Positions 16,404-24,068 of a stretch of DNA of 42,710 bases are shown here, piece after piece. Position 1 is the first letter of the stretch. The number at the start of each line of letters is the position of its first letter. Made by a program: the position numbers and the translations under genes. The notes under the pieces are model-generated. The model did no database searches. It saw nothing but the letters and a program-made list of their open reading frames with translations, and was not told the DNA's origin. This stretch comes from Caryophanales bacterium (GTDB taxonomy: Bacteria > Bacillota_I > Bacilli_A > RF39 > UBA660). The stretch covers positions 1 to 42,710 of the forward strand of contig JAEEVN010000009.1 in NCBI GenBank assembly GCA_016290885.1. Direction: 5' to 3'.

Positions 16404-16547
16404 GAATTTTAAAAGGAAAGAAGATTTTGTATCTCACCTGATTGCATATAGTAATAGGTAAAAAGCCACTAATTTTTATTAAATTAATATGGTTTTTAGG
16501 TGAATACAAATATCTTGTATTCACTTTTTTAATGGAGGTGCTGAAAT
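16404..16547 (+). promoter_or_regulatory. L20-type attenuator leader of infC operon
   Basis: The leader carries two mutually exclusive structures. TTGTAT(c)TCACCT (16427-16439) can pair with AGGTGAATACAA (16498-16509). Those same bases form the left arm of a perfect 10-bp terminator hairpin, GTGAATACAA/TTGTATTCAC, followed by TTTTTT (16500-16530). Between them lies an internal hairpin (AAAAAgCCA...TGGTTTTT, with AATTT/AAATT inside). Position and design match the ribosomal-protein L20 leader of Firmicutes, where L20 binding favours termination. The family match is by architecture, not by a covariance search. Confidence 0.75.
16500..16530 (+). terminator. Regulated terminator in the infC leader
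   Basis: A 10-bp perfect stem with loop ATATC and six T. It sits before the infC ribosome-binding site and competes with the upstream antiterminator strand. Confidence 0.85.
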
Positions 16548-17081
16548 ATAGCTAAAAATAATGAACTTTTAAAAAACGAGCAAATACGTGCTAATAATGT
16601 AATGGTTATTGGACCTAATGGAGAACAATTAGGAGTTAAACCATTACAAGATGCTCTTACTCTTGCAAATGCTGCAGGATTTGATTTAGTACAAATGGGT
16701 GGTAGTCCTGATGAGCCAGTTTGTAAATTAATGGACTATAACAAATATAAGTATGAAAAAAATAAGAAACAAAAAGAAGCAGCTAAGAAACAAAGAAGTA
16801 CTAATGCAGAATTAAAAGAATTTAGATTCTCAGTTAGTATCGATGTACATGACTTTAATACTAAAGTTAATCAAATGGTTAAATATTTAGAAAAGGGTCA
16901 TAGAATAAAAGCAACTATAAGATTTAGAGGAAGAGAAATGGCACATACTGAACTTGGTAAAGAAGTTCTAAATAGGATTGCAGAAGCAATCAAAGAATAT
17001 GGTGTTATTGAAAAAGATGCAGTTATGGAAGGTAGATTCATGTATATGATGGTAGCACCAATAAAGAAGGAAGGTAAATAA
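16548..17081 (+). CDS. infC: Translation initiation factor IF-3 (AUA start)
   Basis: A 177-residue factor that binds the 30S subunit and checks the start codon. The N-domain starts at the codons for IAKNNELLKNEQIRANNV and continues VIGPNGEQLGVKPLQDAL; the C-domain contains RFSVSIDVHDFNTKV and IKATIRFRGREMAH. No ATG, GTG or TTG exists in frame between the TGA at 16542 and ATG 16602, which would remove 18 conserved residues. ATA 16548, 9 nt after GGAGG (16534-16538), is therefore the start. Rare AUU/AUA starts in infC are known to permit self-repression by IF3. It heads an operon with L35 and L20. Confidence 0.9.
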   Translation: MAKNNELLKNEQIRANNVMVIGPNGEQLGVKPLQDALTLANAAGFDLVQMGGSPDEPVCKLMDYNKYKYEKNKKQKEAAKKQRSTNAELKEFRFSVSIDVHDFNTKVNQMVKYLEKGHRIKATIRFRGREMAHTELGKEVLNRIAEAIKEYGVIEKDAVMEGRFMYMMVAPIKKEGK

Positions 17082-17082
17082 T

Positions 17083-17289
17083 ATGGCTAAAATTAAACAA
17101 AAAACACATAAAGCAACTGCTAAGAAATTTAAAATCAGAAATAGTGGATCTGTAAAATATAAAAGAGCAGGAGCTAACCACAATACAGTTGGTTATTCAT
17201 CAAAAAGATTAAGAAAATTAAGAAGTGCACATGGTTTATCAAGTGCAGATAACAAGAGAATCAAGAAGTTACTTGATAGAATGAGATAG
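17083..17289 (+). CDS. rpmI: Ribosomal protein bL35
   Basis: A 68-residue basic 50S protein of normal length. It begins [16 protein letters not shown] and ends [17 protein letters not shown], with the RKLRSAHGL segment near the C-terminus, all typical of L35. It starts one base after infC and is followed 10 nt later by rplT. Confidence 0.93.
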   Translation: MAKIKQKTHKATAKKFKIRNSGSVKYKRAGANHNTVGYSSKRLRKLRSAHGLSSADNKRIKKLLDRMR

Positions 17290-17299
17290 GAGGGTAATT

Positions 17300-17836
17300 A
17301 TGGCAAGAGTTAAAACAGGTTATACAACTAAACAAAGACATAAAAAGATATTAAAAGCAGCTAAGGGTTATTTTGGAAGTAAACATAGATTATATAAAAC
17401 TGCAAAAGAACAATTAATGCATTCTGGTGTTTATGCTTTTAGAGATAGAAGAGCTAAAAAGAGAGACTTCAGAAAATTATGGATAACAAGAATTAATGCT
17501 GAATGTAGAGTTAATAATATTAGTTATTCTAAATTTATTGATGGTTTAAATAAAGCAGGAGTTATAATTAATAGAAAAATGCTAGCTGAAATGGCAGTAT
17601 CTGATAAAGAAGCATTTGCTAATTTAGTTAAATTAGCTAAAGATGCTTTAGAAGGAAAAATGCCTAAAGAAGCTAAAGTAGCTAAAAAAGAAACAGTTAA
17701 AGAAGAAAAGAAAGAAACAGTAAAAAAAGCAGCACCAAAAAAAGAAACTACAACTAAAAAGACTACTGAAAAGAAAGCTACAACTAAGAAAACTACAACA
17801 ACTAAAAAAGCTACAACTAAAAAGGCTACTAAATAA
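17300..17836 (+). CDS. rplT: Ribosomal protein bL20 with a Lys/Thr-rich tail
   Basis: Residues 1-118 are a complete bL20 ([52 protein letters not shown]). It assembles 23S rRNA early and should repress this operon through the leader. Residues 119-178 are an extra low-complexity tail built from K, T, A and E, with KKTT/KKATT-type repeats. bL20 normally ends near residue 118, so the tail adds about half its length. The frame is continuous and no other start signal lies inside, so it is an extension rather than a separate gene. Confidence 0.93.
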   Translation: MARVKTGYTTKQRHKKILKAAKGYFGSKHRLYKTAKEQLMHSGVYAFRDRRAKKRDFRKLWITRINAECRVNNISYSKFIDGLNKAGVIINRKMLAEMAVSDKEAFANLVKLAKDALEGKMPKEAKVAKKETVKEEKKETVKKAAPKKETTTKKTTEKKATTKKTTTTKKATTKKATK

Positions 17837-17868
17837 TAAAGAAAGTTAAAACTTTCTTTATTTTTTTT
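17835..17868 (+). terminator. Intrinsic terminator of infC-rpmI-rplT
   Basis: A 13-bp perfect stem AATAAAGAAAGTT/AACTTTCTTTATT with a two-base loop, then a T tract. Confidence 0.9.
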
Positions 17869-17878
17869 ATTTTTTATA

Positions 17879-17907
17879 TTGAAAAAATGTATTATTTATG
17901 ATAATAT
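17879..17907 (+). promoter_or_regulatory. Promoter of the tRNA pair
   Basis: TTGAAA (17879-17884), a 17-nt spacer and TAATAT (17902-17907) with TG just upstream. tRNA-Ile begins 10 nt later. Confidence 0.7.
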
Positions 17908-17916
17908 TACTTTCGT

Positions 17917-17993
17917 GGACCCTTAGCTCAGTTGGTTAGAGCATCCGGCTCATAACCGGGCGGTCGTAGGTTCGAGTCCTACAGGGTCCACCA
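17917..17993 (+). tRNA. tRNA-Ile2 (anticodon CAT, lysidine type)
   Basis: A 77-nt cloverleaf with encoded CCA. The acceptor is GGACCCT/AGGGTCC with discriminator A, the D arm GCTC/GAGC, the anticodon stem TCCGG/CCGGG with loop CTCATAA, and the T arm GTAGG/CCTAC. The sequence, notably GGACC-acceptor and GGCTCATAACC, matches the minor isoleucine tRNA of Firmicutes rather than elongator or initiator Met. If so, TilS converts the CAT anticodon C to lysidine to read AUA codons, which are very common here. Confidence 0.85.
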
Positions 17994-18007
17994 CTTTTTT
18001 AATATAT

Positions 18008-18092
18008 GCAGGTGTGGCGAAATTGGCAGACGCATCAGCCTTAGGAGCTGACGCCGCAAGGCATGGGGGTTCAAGTCCCTTCACCTGCACCA
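18008..18092 (+). tRNA. tRNA-Leu (anticodon TAG)
   Basis: An 85-nt class II tRNA with a long variable arm and encoded CCA. The acceptor is GCAGGTG/CACCTGC, the anticodon stem TCAGC/GCTGA with loop CTTAGGA, so the anticodon is TAG reading CUN codons. It lies 14 nt after tRNA-Ile2 and shares its transcript. Confidence 0.95.
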
Positions 18093-18101
18093 TATAAAAA
18101 T

Positions 18102-18127
18102 AATCAATCGTAAGATTGATTTTTTTT
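18102..18127 (+). terminator. Terminator of the tRNA operon
   Basis: Stem AATCAATC/GATTGATT with loop GTAA, then seven T. Confidence 0.88.
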
Positions 18128-18170
18128 GTATATATATTATATAATACATATTAAAGAAAAAGGTGATATC

Positions 18171-18665
18171 ATGAAAATTATTAAAGATGGATATGTCTAT
18201 GTACAACTAGAAGATATAAACTATTTATTAGGAAAAGATAATATTCCAAGAGATGTTTTAGAATCATTTGGATTAATAGAAGCAAGAAACTGTACTAGAT
18301 ATCATTTTATTAAAATTACTGAAAAAGCCGCAATGAAATATATTGAATATGCTGATTGTATTGAAGATTATGATAAATTAAATGGTAAATCTCCAAAGGA
18401 ATTATCTGAATTAATAGATGTTCTTAATAGTAAAATAGAAGAAGCTAAAAAGGATTTATATGAGGCTACTAAATCTCAAAAAGCCAAGATGTACAGTGCA
18501 ATATGCTGCGATTTAACATATAGAAGATCACAAGTTGAAACATTTTATGATCTTAGACAAGGTTTGATATCGGATATAGAATTCCCAAGTGATGTTAAAC
18601 CACCTAAGAAACCAATGAAGAATATTTTTAAGATGATTATAGATAAATTTAAAAAAGACGAATAA
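18171..18665 (+). CDS. Unknown protein, first of two tandem paralogues
   Basis: A 164-residue soluble, charged protein that I do not recognise. It begins with a short beta pattern, DGYVYVQLEDINYLLG. Then come TRYHFIKIT, a central helical and probably coiled-coil stretch (about 85-130, KLNGKSPKELSELIDVLNSK), YRRSQVETFYDLRQG and a proline-rich end. The same order is found in the next gene (YLYIQLKDIRYI, QFIKVEDPE, CLVDY, QIQNFIYYKNG), so they are diverged duplicates. I chose ATG 18171 behind AAGGTG; an in-frame TTG at 18126 lies in the tRNA terminator. There are no membrane helices or signal peptide. Confidence 0.75.
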   Translation: MKIIKDGYVYVQLEDINYLLGKDNIPRDVLESFGLIEARNCTRYHFIKITEKAAMKYIEYADCIEDYDKLNGKSPKELSELIDVLNSKIEEAKKDLYEATKSQKAKMYSAICCDLTYRRSQVETFYDLRQGLISDIEFPSDVKPPKKPMKNIFKMIIDKFKKDE

Positions 18666-18678
18666 ATCGTCTTTTTTT
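18651..18678 (+). terminator. Terminator between the tandem paralogues
   Basis: Stem AAAGACGA/TCGTCTTT with loop ATAAA, then T. The upstream stop codon is in the loop. Confidence 0.82.
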
Positions 18679-18679
18679 A

Positions 18680-18688
18680 TGTTATAAT
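18680..18688 (+). promoter_or_regulatory. Extended -10 promoter of the second paralogue
   Basis: TGtTATAAT begins 2 nt after the terminator T tract, where a -35 would otherwise lie. Confidence 0.6.
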
Positions 18689-18707
18689 TATTATATCAGG
18701 AGGATAC

Positions 18708-19241
18708 ATGAGAATTTTTAATGCAGAGGAAGATTATCTATATATTCAATTAAAAGACATACGTTATATTAACGCAAGAAAGGATTTAAAAACCCCTAGA
18801 ACATTATTAAGACTAGTTTGGGAATCAGGATATCCAAATATTAATAGTGAGAATCAAAATCAATTTATTAAAGTAGAGGATCCCGAACTAAAAAGTTTTA
18901 TTCTTCAATTATGTTGTCTAGTTGATTATAATCAAATTAGAAATTTATCAATAAAGAAATTAACTGCTACTAAGGATTATTATAAAGAAACTCAAGATAT
19001 TCTAAGAGGAAAACTTCCAACTGCTAAAACAGAAGAAATACAAAGCCTTGAAACTGGTATAATAGATTTAGAAAATAGACAAGATCAAATACAAAATTTT
19101 ATATATTATAAGAATGGTGTATTTGGAATTGACAGTTTAGTTTTACCAGAAGGAGTTGAATATCCTACTAAGGGAAGAACTCTTAAATATATATTAGATA
19201 AAAGAAAATATGACAAGGAACATAATAAAAAGGCAGCATAA
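18708..19241 (+). CDS. Unknown protein, second tandem paralogue
   Basis: A 177-residue soluble protein of unknown function, a diverged copy of the gene just upstream. Shared landmarks are YLYIQLKDIRYI near residue 11, FIKVEDPELKSFI, a Cys-Leu-Val-Asp-Tyr core, a long central helix (about 85-125), QIQNFIYYKNGVFGIDSL, and a GVEYP turn followed by a basic tail. AGGAGG precedes the ATG. Each copy has its own promoter and terminator, so they are expressed separately despite being neighbours. No catalytic motif is evident. Confidence 0.75.
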   Translation: MRIFNAEEDYLYIQLKDIRYINARKDLKTPRTLLRLVWESGYPNINSENQNQFIKVEDPELKSFILQLCCLVDYNQIRNLSIKKLTATKDYYKETQDILRGKLPTAKTEEIQSLETGIIDLENRQDQIQNFIYYKNGVFGIDSLVLPEGVEYPTKGRTLKYILDKRKYDKEHNKKAA

Positions 19242-19253
19242 TGTCTTTTTTTT
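19227..19253 (+). terminator. Terminator after the second paralogue
   Basis: Stem AAAAAGGCA/TGTCTTTTT with one G-T pair and a six-base loop holding the TAA stop, then T. Confidence 0.7.
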
Positions 19254-19254
19254 A

Positions 19255-19263
19255 TGCTATAAT
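19255..19263 (+). promoter_or_regulatory. Extended -10 promoter of pta
   Basis: TGcTATAAT starts 2 nt after the terminator T tract; no -35 is visible. Confidence 0.6.
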
Positions 19264-19284
19264 AATATTATAGTAGGTGAATAT

Positions 19285-20217
19285 ATGAATTTTATAGATA
19301 ATATAAAAGAAACAATTAAATCTAATGATAGGAAGACAATAATATTAACTGAAGGTGAAGATTTAAGAGTAGTTGAAGCAATAGAAAAAGTATTAGATTA
19401 TTGTAATATTATAGTTATTGGCAAATTAATTAAAGATATCCCAGGAGTTAAAGTAATTGATCCAAGAGAATATATAGATTCTTTTTCTAAAGAATTATAT
19501 GAACTTAGGAAACATAAAGGTATAACTCCAGAAGATGCAAAAGAATTATTAATAAACAATAATATGTATTTTGCATGTATGTTGCTTTTAAATAATATAG
19601 GAGATGGAATAGTATCAGGAGCATCACATCCTAGTATGGATACTATAAGACCAGCTTTAGAATTAATAAGAGCTAAAAACAAATTAGTTTCTTCATTCTT
19701 TTTAATGGATGTAAATAATAAATTATATTTATTTAGTGATCCTGCTTTAAATATAAATCCAAATAGTGAAGAACTTGCATGGATTGGTATAGAATCAAGT
19801 TATACATATAAAAAATTAACTAATAAAGATTCGATTACTGCATTTTTATCATATTCTAGTTTAGGAAGTGGTAAAGGAGAATCAGTAGATAAAGTTAAAG
19901 AAGCAGTTAATATTGCTAGAAATATAGATCCATCTTTAATACTTGATGGTGAATTACAAGTAGATGCTGCTATTAATAAGACTGTATCTAGTATAAAGGC
20001 ACCAAATTCAAGAGTAAATGGTGAAGCTAATGTATTAATATTCCCAGATATAAATTCAGGTAATATAGGCTATAAATTAGTAAAAGAATTTGCAAATGCA
20101 AAATGTTATGGACCAATATTACAAGGATTAAATAAACCTGTTAATGATCTATCTAGAGGATCAAATAGTGATGAAATAGTAGGTACTATATTATTAACAT
20201 GTTTGCAGGCTTTATAG
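19285..20217 (+). CDS. pta: Phosphate acetyltransferase
   Basis: A 310-residue cytoplasmic enzyme interconverting acetyl-CoA and acetyl phosphate in fermentative ATP production. Recognisable Pta segments are KTIILTEGEDLRVVEA at the start, GDGIVSGASHPSMDTIRPAL, AFLSYSSLGSGKGESVDKV, LDGELQVDAAI, PNSRVNGEANVLIFPDINSGNIGYKL and GPILQGLNKPVNDLSRG near the end. Length is close to the 320-330 typical of the short form. The start is ATG 19285 after GTAGGTG; an earlier in-frame ATG lies inside the preceding gene. No ackA is in the window. Confidence 0.93.
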   Translation: MNFIDNIKETIKSNDRKTIILTEGEDLRVVEAIEKVLDYCNIIVIGKLIKDIPGVKVIDPREYIDSFSKELYELRKHKGITPEDAKELLINNNMYFACMLLLNNIGDGIVSGASHPSMDTIRPALELIRAKNKLVSSFFLMDVNNKLYLFSDPALNINPNSEELAWIGIESSYTYKKLTNKDSITAFLSYSSLGSGKGESVDKVKEAVNIARNIDPSLILDGELQVDAAINKTVSSIKAPNSRVNGEANVLIFPDINSGNIGYKLVKEFANAKCYGPILQGLNKPVNDLSRGSNSDEIVGTILLTCLQAL

Positions 20218-20230
20218 TTTGTGATATAAT
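20203..20230 (+). promoter_or_regulatory. Promoter of the ArsP_2-like exporter gene
   Basis: TTGCAG (20203-20208), a 16-nt spacer, then TGaTATAAT (20222-20230). The -35 lies inside the end of pta. Confidence 0.55.
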
Positions 20231-20251
20231 TATCTAGCGAAGGAGAAATAT

Positions 20252-21100
20252 ATGAGTGAATTTTTAGATATTGTAAAAGATACATTAATTGATGGACTTA
20301 AATTGTTGCCATTTTTATTTATTACATTTATATTAATGGAATTACTAGAACATAAATTTGGTGATAAATTAAATAATAAATTAAAAAAAGTAAATAAAAT
20401 AGGCCCAATATTTGGTAGTATGCTTGGTATAATTCCACAATGTGGAATTAGTGCAAGTGCAAGTAATTTTTATATTACTAGAGTTATTAGTTTAGGAACA
20501 TTAATATCAGTATATTTATCTACATCTGATGAAATGTTACCTATATTAATTGGACATAATGCTTCTATAGTACTAATAATTAAAATATTACTTGTTAAAT
20601 TTATTACAGGATTAGTATTTGGTTTTATAATTGATCTTATTTTTAGAAAAAAAGAAAAAGAAGATATAAAAGATTTCTGTGAACTTGAAGATTGTGATTG
20701 TAATCATGGTGTACTTAAATCAAGTATTATTCATACATTAAAAACATTTTTATATATATTAATAATTTCATTTTTATTAAATCTAGCAATGTTCTATTTT
20801 GGAGAAGATTTATTATCAAAAATACTTATGAAGAATAATCCATTTGGAGTAATAATAACTTCATTAATAGGATTAATACCAAACTGTTCATCATCAGTAT
20901 TATTAACAGAATTATACTTAAATGATATTATTTCTATTGGTAAATTACTAAGTGGTGTACTAGTAAATGCAGGAGTAGGATTATTAATATTATTTAGATT
21001 TAATAAAAATAAGAAAGAAAATTTCAAAATAATAGGAATATTATTAGCAATAGGTGTATTAGTAGGATTTATTTTTGATATATTAAAAATTACTTTTTAG
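20252..21100 (+). CDS. ArsP_2-like heavy-metal exporter
   Basis: A 282-residue membrane protein with about seven to eight helices in two similar halves. GIIPQCGISASASNFYITRVISLGTL in the first half and LIPNCSSSVLLTELYLNDIISIGKL in the second are mirrored P-x-C motifs typical of the ArsP_2 family of putative metal/metalloid exporters (also called putative manganese transporters). Between them a cytoplasmic loop (about 140-153) is rich in Cys, Asp and His (CELEDCDCNHG), a plausible metal site. The substrate cannot be read from sequence. The gene is translated from AAGGAG and followed 9 nt later by an unknown membrane protein, probably in one operon. Confidence 0.75.
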   Translation: MSEFLDIVKDTLIDGLKLLPFLFITFILMELLEHKFGDKLNNKLKKVNKIGPIFGSMLGIIPQCGISASASNFYITRVISLGTLISVYLSTSDEMLPILIGHNASIVLIIKILLVKFITGLVFGFIIDLIFRKKEKEDIKDFCELEDCDCNHGVLKSSIIHTLKTFLYILIISFLLNLAMFYFGEDLLSKILMKNNPFGVIITSLIGLIPNCSSSVLLTELYLNDIISIGKLLSGVLVNAGVGLLILFRFNKNKKENFKIIGILLAIGVLVGFIFDILKITF

Positions 21101-21109
21101 GAGGTATAT

Positions 21110-22027
21110 ATGAAAGTTAATCGTTTAATGCTATTTATAACTTCAATATTAACTTTACTAATGGCAGTATTATATCCATTAGCAAAGATTCTATTACAAA
21201 TAAAAAATATACAGAATTTATATTTAAGTTTTGGAGTTATATTCTATTTATTAATTATGATAATAATAGCAATAACTGATGTAGTGTTAGTTATATATTT
21301 TATAAGATATATAATTAAAAATAATATTAATAAAAAAGTATTATGGATTATATTAATATTATTATTTAATGTATTTATAATTCCATATTTCTATATGAAA
21401 TATGTAGAAAAAGAAGAAAGTATTTTATTTAATACAATGTTATATATAATACCAATGCTTCTTTATTTAGTAGTATTCGGATATGGCACTTATGTATATA
21501 CTGATTTATATAACCAAAAGAAAGAAGAAGAAAAAATAATAGAAGCTACTAAAAATTATTATTCTACAAAAGATACTAAAACAACATTTACATTTGGATA
21601 TGGATATAAACAAAAAGATGTTGGTGAATATGATTTATATGTCATTAATACTGATAAATCAATAGTATTTTCAGCATTTACATATAATACTATTGATTAT
21701 GAACAAAAAACAGTAGATGAATTCCTAAATAAAGGTATTGAAGATTTAAAAGTAGGTAAAAAGAATTTTATAGAATTTAGTAAGAAAAAAGAAATAAAAG
21801 GAGATAACTATTTAATAACTACAGTATCTTATGAAGGAGAAGCAGAAGTAAAAACTAAGAATAAGGTTTCTACTTCAGATTGTATTTATAAACTATCAGT
21901 TATTTCATTTGATAGTGATCCTGGATACTTAGTTTATGTAATAGAAGTTGTTACAAAAGCTAACTATAATGACTATAAAACCGAGCTATTAGACATATTA
22001 AAATCAGTTTCTGTTAATTTTAATTAA
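21110..22027 (+). CDS. Membrane protein with extracytoplasmic domain, unknown function
   Basis: A 305-residue protein I do not recognise. Four N-terminal helices (about 8-28, 42-66, 76-97 and 105-128) are followed by a charged linker and a soluble domain (about 145-305) with alternating strands and a late helix (NYNDYKTELLDILKSVSVNF). The soluble part loosely resembles PsbP-like folds in Firmicute lipoproteins, but I see no diagnostic motif. It starts behind AGGAGG, 9 nt after the ArsP_2-like gene, and ends at a strong terminator. It lies just before the peptide-export locus, but the terminator argues against shared transcription. Confidence 0.65.
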   Translation: MKVNRLMLFITSILTLLMAVLYPLAKILLQIKNIQNLYLSFGVIFYLLIMIIIAITDVVLVIYFIRYIIKNNINKKVLWIILILLFNVFIIPYFYMKYVEKEESILFNTMLYIIPMLLYLVVFGYGTYVYTDLYNQKKEEEKIIEATKNYYSTKDTKTTFTFGYGYKQKDVGEYDLYVINTDKSIVFSAFTYNTIDYEQKTVDEFLNKGIEDLKVGKKNFIEFSKKKEIKGDNYLITTVSYEGEAEVKTKNKVSTSDCIYKLSVISFDSDPGYLVYVIEVVTKANYNDYKTELLDILKSVSVNFN

Positions 22028-22056
22028 AAAAATTCCCCAAAGTAGGGGAATTTTTA
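22025..22056 (+). terminator. Strong intrinsic terminator before the peptide-export locus
   Basis: Stem AAATTCCCC/GGGGAATTT (extended by A-T pairs) with loop AAAGTA, then T. One of the few GC-rich stems in the window. Confidence 0.9.
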
Positions 22057-22089
22057 TTTTTACCGAGAATAATATTATTGGAGGTGAAA

Positions 22090-24066
22090 ATGAGATATGT
22101 AAAACAATCAGGTATAAGAGATTGTGGGATTACATGCTTATATAACATTATTAGGTTCCATAAAGGAGATGTTTCGATAGAAAAATTAAGAGAATTATCT
22201 CATACTAATGAAAATGGAACATCAATATATAATTTAATGGAAACATCTAAATCTTTAGGATTAAATGCTAAAGCATATAGATGTGAACTTAATGATTTAT
22301 CTAAAGTAGAGTTTCCCATAATAGCTTATATAAAACTAAATAATTATTATCATTTTGTTATTATAAAAGATGTTGAAGTAGATAATATTCTTGTATTTGA
22401 TCCAATTAGAGGAGATATATCTTATACAATAGATGAATTTCTAAAAGATTGGCAAAATATAATTATTACTTTTAAAAAAGAAGGTAAAATTGTCAATGAA
22501 AATACTTATTATTTTGATTATTTGAAGGAGCTAGTTTTAAATAATAAGAATTTAATGATTATACTTCTTATAATATACTTAGTAATAACTATTATAGATA
22601 TTTCATATTCTATTGTTTTAAAGCAAATAATGACTTCTAAAAAAATTCTATTTGTTTCCATACTTTCGTTATTCATATTAAAAATATTTTCTTATTGCAT
22701 TAATAATAAAATTGCTTTGAAATTTAATAATAAAATTGATGATGACTTATCTAGTAAGATTTACAAAAAATTATTTTCTCTTCCATACTCTTATTACCAT
22801 AGTAGACCAGTAGGAGATTTATTATCTAAGATTAATGATTTATATTATGTAAAAGATTTTTTAAATCTATTAACATCATCTTCTGTAATTGATGCATTAT
22901 TAATAATTTTTATTTTGATTTTTATATTATTCACATCATTTAAAATGTTTATAATTCTACTATTTTGTTCAATAGTTTATTTTCTATTTGACTTCCACAC
23001 CCTTAAACACGAAATTAAAAAACTAAATGAATTAAAAGAAAGTTATTCTAATAATAATGCTACATTAACAGATAATGTTTTAGGTATAGATACTATTAAA
23101 AATTTAAATATTGAGAATAAAGTTATAACTAGTCAATTAAAAAACTTTCATTCATATCAGCACTCATACTATACTTATAATACTTATTTAATACATAAAT
23201 CTACAATACTATTAGTTATTTCATATATTCCTATGTTAGTTTTATTAACAAATAAATATACTAGTGGAGAATTAATTATGTTATTTAGTTTACTAACAAC
23301 ATACTTTTCTTCATTAAATAATATTACTTTATTAATAAGAAAATATATGGATGCTAATTTATCTTATAAAAGATTAAATGATTTATTAAATTATGAAATA
23401 ACTAACGATACAAATAAAGTTATAAAAGATATTCAAAATATTAAATTTAATAATATAAACTATAAAATAAATAATAAGATATTAATTAACAATTTTACAT
23501 TAAATATTAATAAAGGAGATAATATATTTATATCAGGTAAAAACGGAGTAGGTAAATCAACTATATGTAAATTATTAATTAAAAATCTACCTATAAAAAA
23601 TAATAATATTTTTATTAATAATATTGATCTAAATGATATAAAAGAATCCTCTGTTAAAAATAATATAAGTTATGCATCACAAGATGAATATATATTTCAA
23701 GATACTATAAAAAATAATATTATTTTAAATAAAAATGTATCAAGTAGTGAGATTAACAAAGTATTAAAAGTAACAGAACTAGATAAAATGTTAAAAAATA
23801 AGAATATTAGTTTAGATTATTTCTTAGAAGAAAATGGTCATAATCTAAGTGGTGGTGAGAGACAAAAAATATTGCTTGCAAGAACTTTACTTAGAAAAAC
23901 GGATTTTGTTGTATTTGATGAAACTACTAGTGAAATAGATGTAGAAACTGAAAGAAAAATAATTAAGAATATACAAACTGAATACAAAAAGACAATGATA
24001 TTTATTTCACATAGAGATTCAAATATAGATTTGTTTAATAAGAAAGTTTATTTAAAAGGGGGATAA
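22090..24066 (+). CDS. C39-peptidase ABC peptide exporter (PCAT)
   Basis: A 658-residue peptidase-containing ABC transporter that should cut double-glycine leaders and export the freed peptide. Domain order: C39 peptidase (1-130) with Gln6, Cys12 in RDCGITC, His88 in HFVII and Asp104 in FDPIRGD; a six-helix membrane domain (about 150-440); and an ATPase (about 455-658) with Walker A GKNGVGKST, Q-loop YASQDE, signature LSGGERQ, Walker B FVVFDETTSEID and H-loop SHRD. All key residues are present. GGAGGTG supports ATG 22090 rather than an in-frame TTG at 22078. A GG-leader peptide gene starts 2 nt after its stop, an obvious substrate. Confidence 0.92.
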   Translation: MRYVKQSGIRDCGITCLYNIIRFHKGDVSIEKLRELSHTNENGTSIYNLMETSKSLGLNAKAYRCELNDLSKVEFPIIAYIKLNNYYHFVIIKDVEVDNILVFDPIRGDISYTIDEFLKDWQNIIITFKKEGKIVNENTYYFDYLKELVLNNKNLMIILLIIYLVITIIDISYSIVLKQIMTSKKILFVSILSLFILKIFSYCINNKIALKFNNKIDDDLSSKIYKKLFSLPYSYYHSRPVGDLLSKINDLYYVKDFLNLLTSSSVIDALLIIFILIFILFTSFKMFIILLFCSIVYFLFDFHTLKHEIKKLNELKESYSNNNATLTDNVLGIDTIKNLNIENKVITSQLKNFHSYQHSYYTYNTYLIHKSTILLVISYIPMLVLLTNKYTSGELIMLFSLLTTYFSSLNNITLLIRKYMDANLSYKRLNDLLNYEITNDTNKVIKDIQNIKFNNINYKINNKILINNFTLNINKGDNIFISGKNGVGKSTICKLLIKNLPIKNNNIFINNIDLNDIKESSVKNNISYASQDEYIFQDTIKNNIILNKNVSSSEINKVLKVTELDKMLKNKNISLDYFLEENGHNLSGGERQKILLARTLLRKTDFVVFDETTSEIDVETERKIIKNIQTEYKKTMIFISHRDSNIDLFNKKVYLKGG

Positions 24067-24068
24067 TT

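Noticed and set aside
17917-17993. CAT-anticodon tRNA as methionine tRNA
   Set aside because: It lacks initiator features, and its GGACC acceptor and anticodon arm match the Firmicute Ile2 type.
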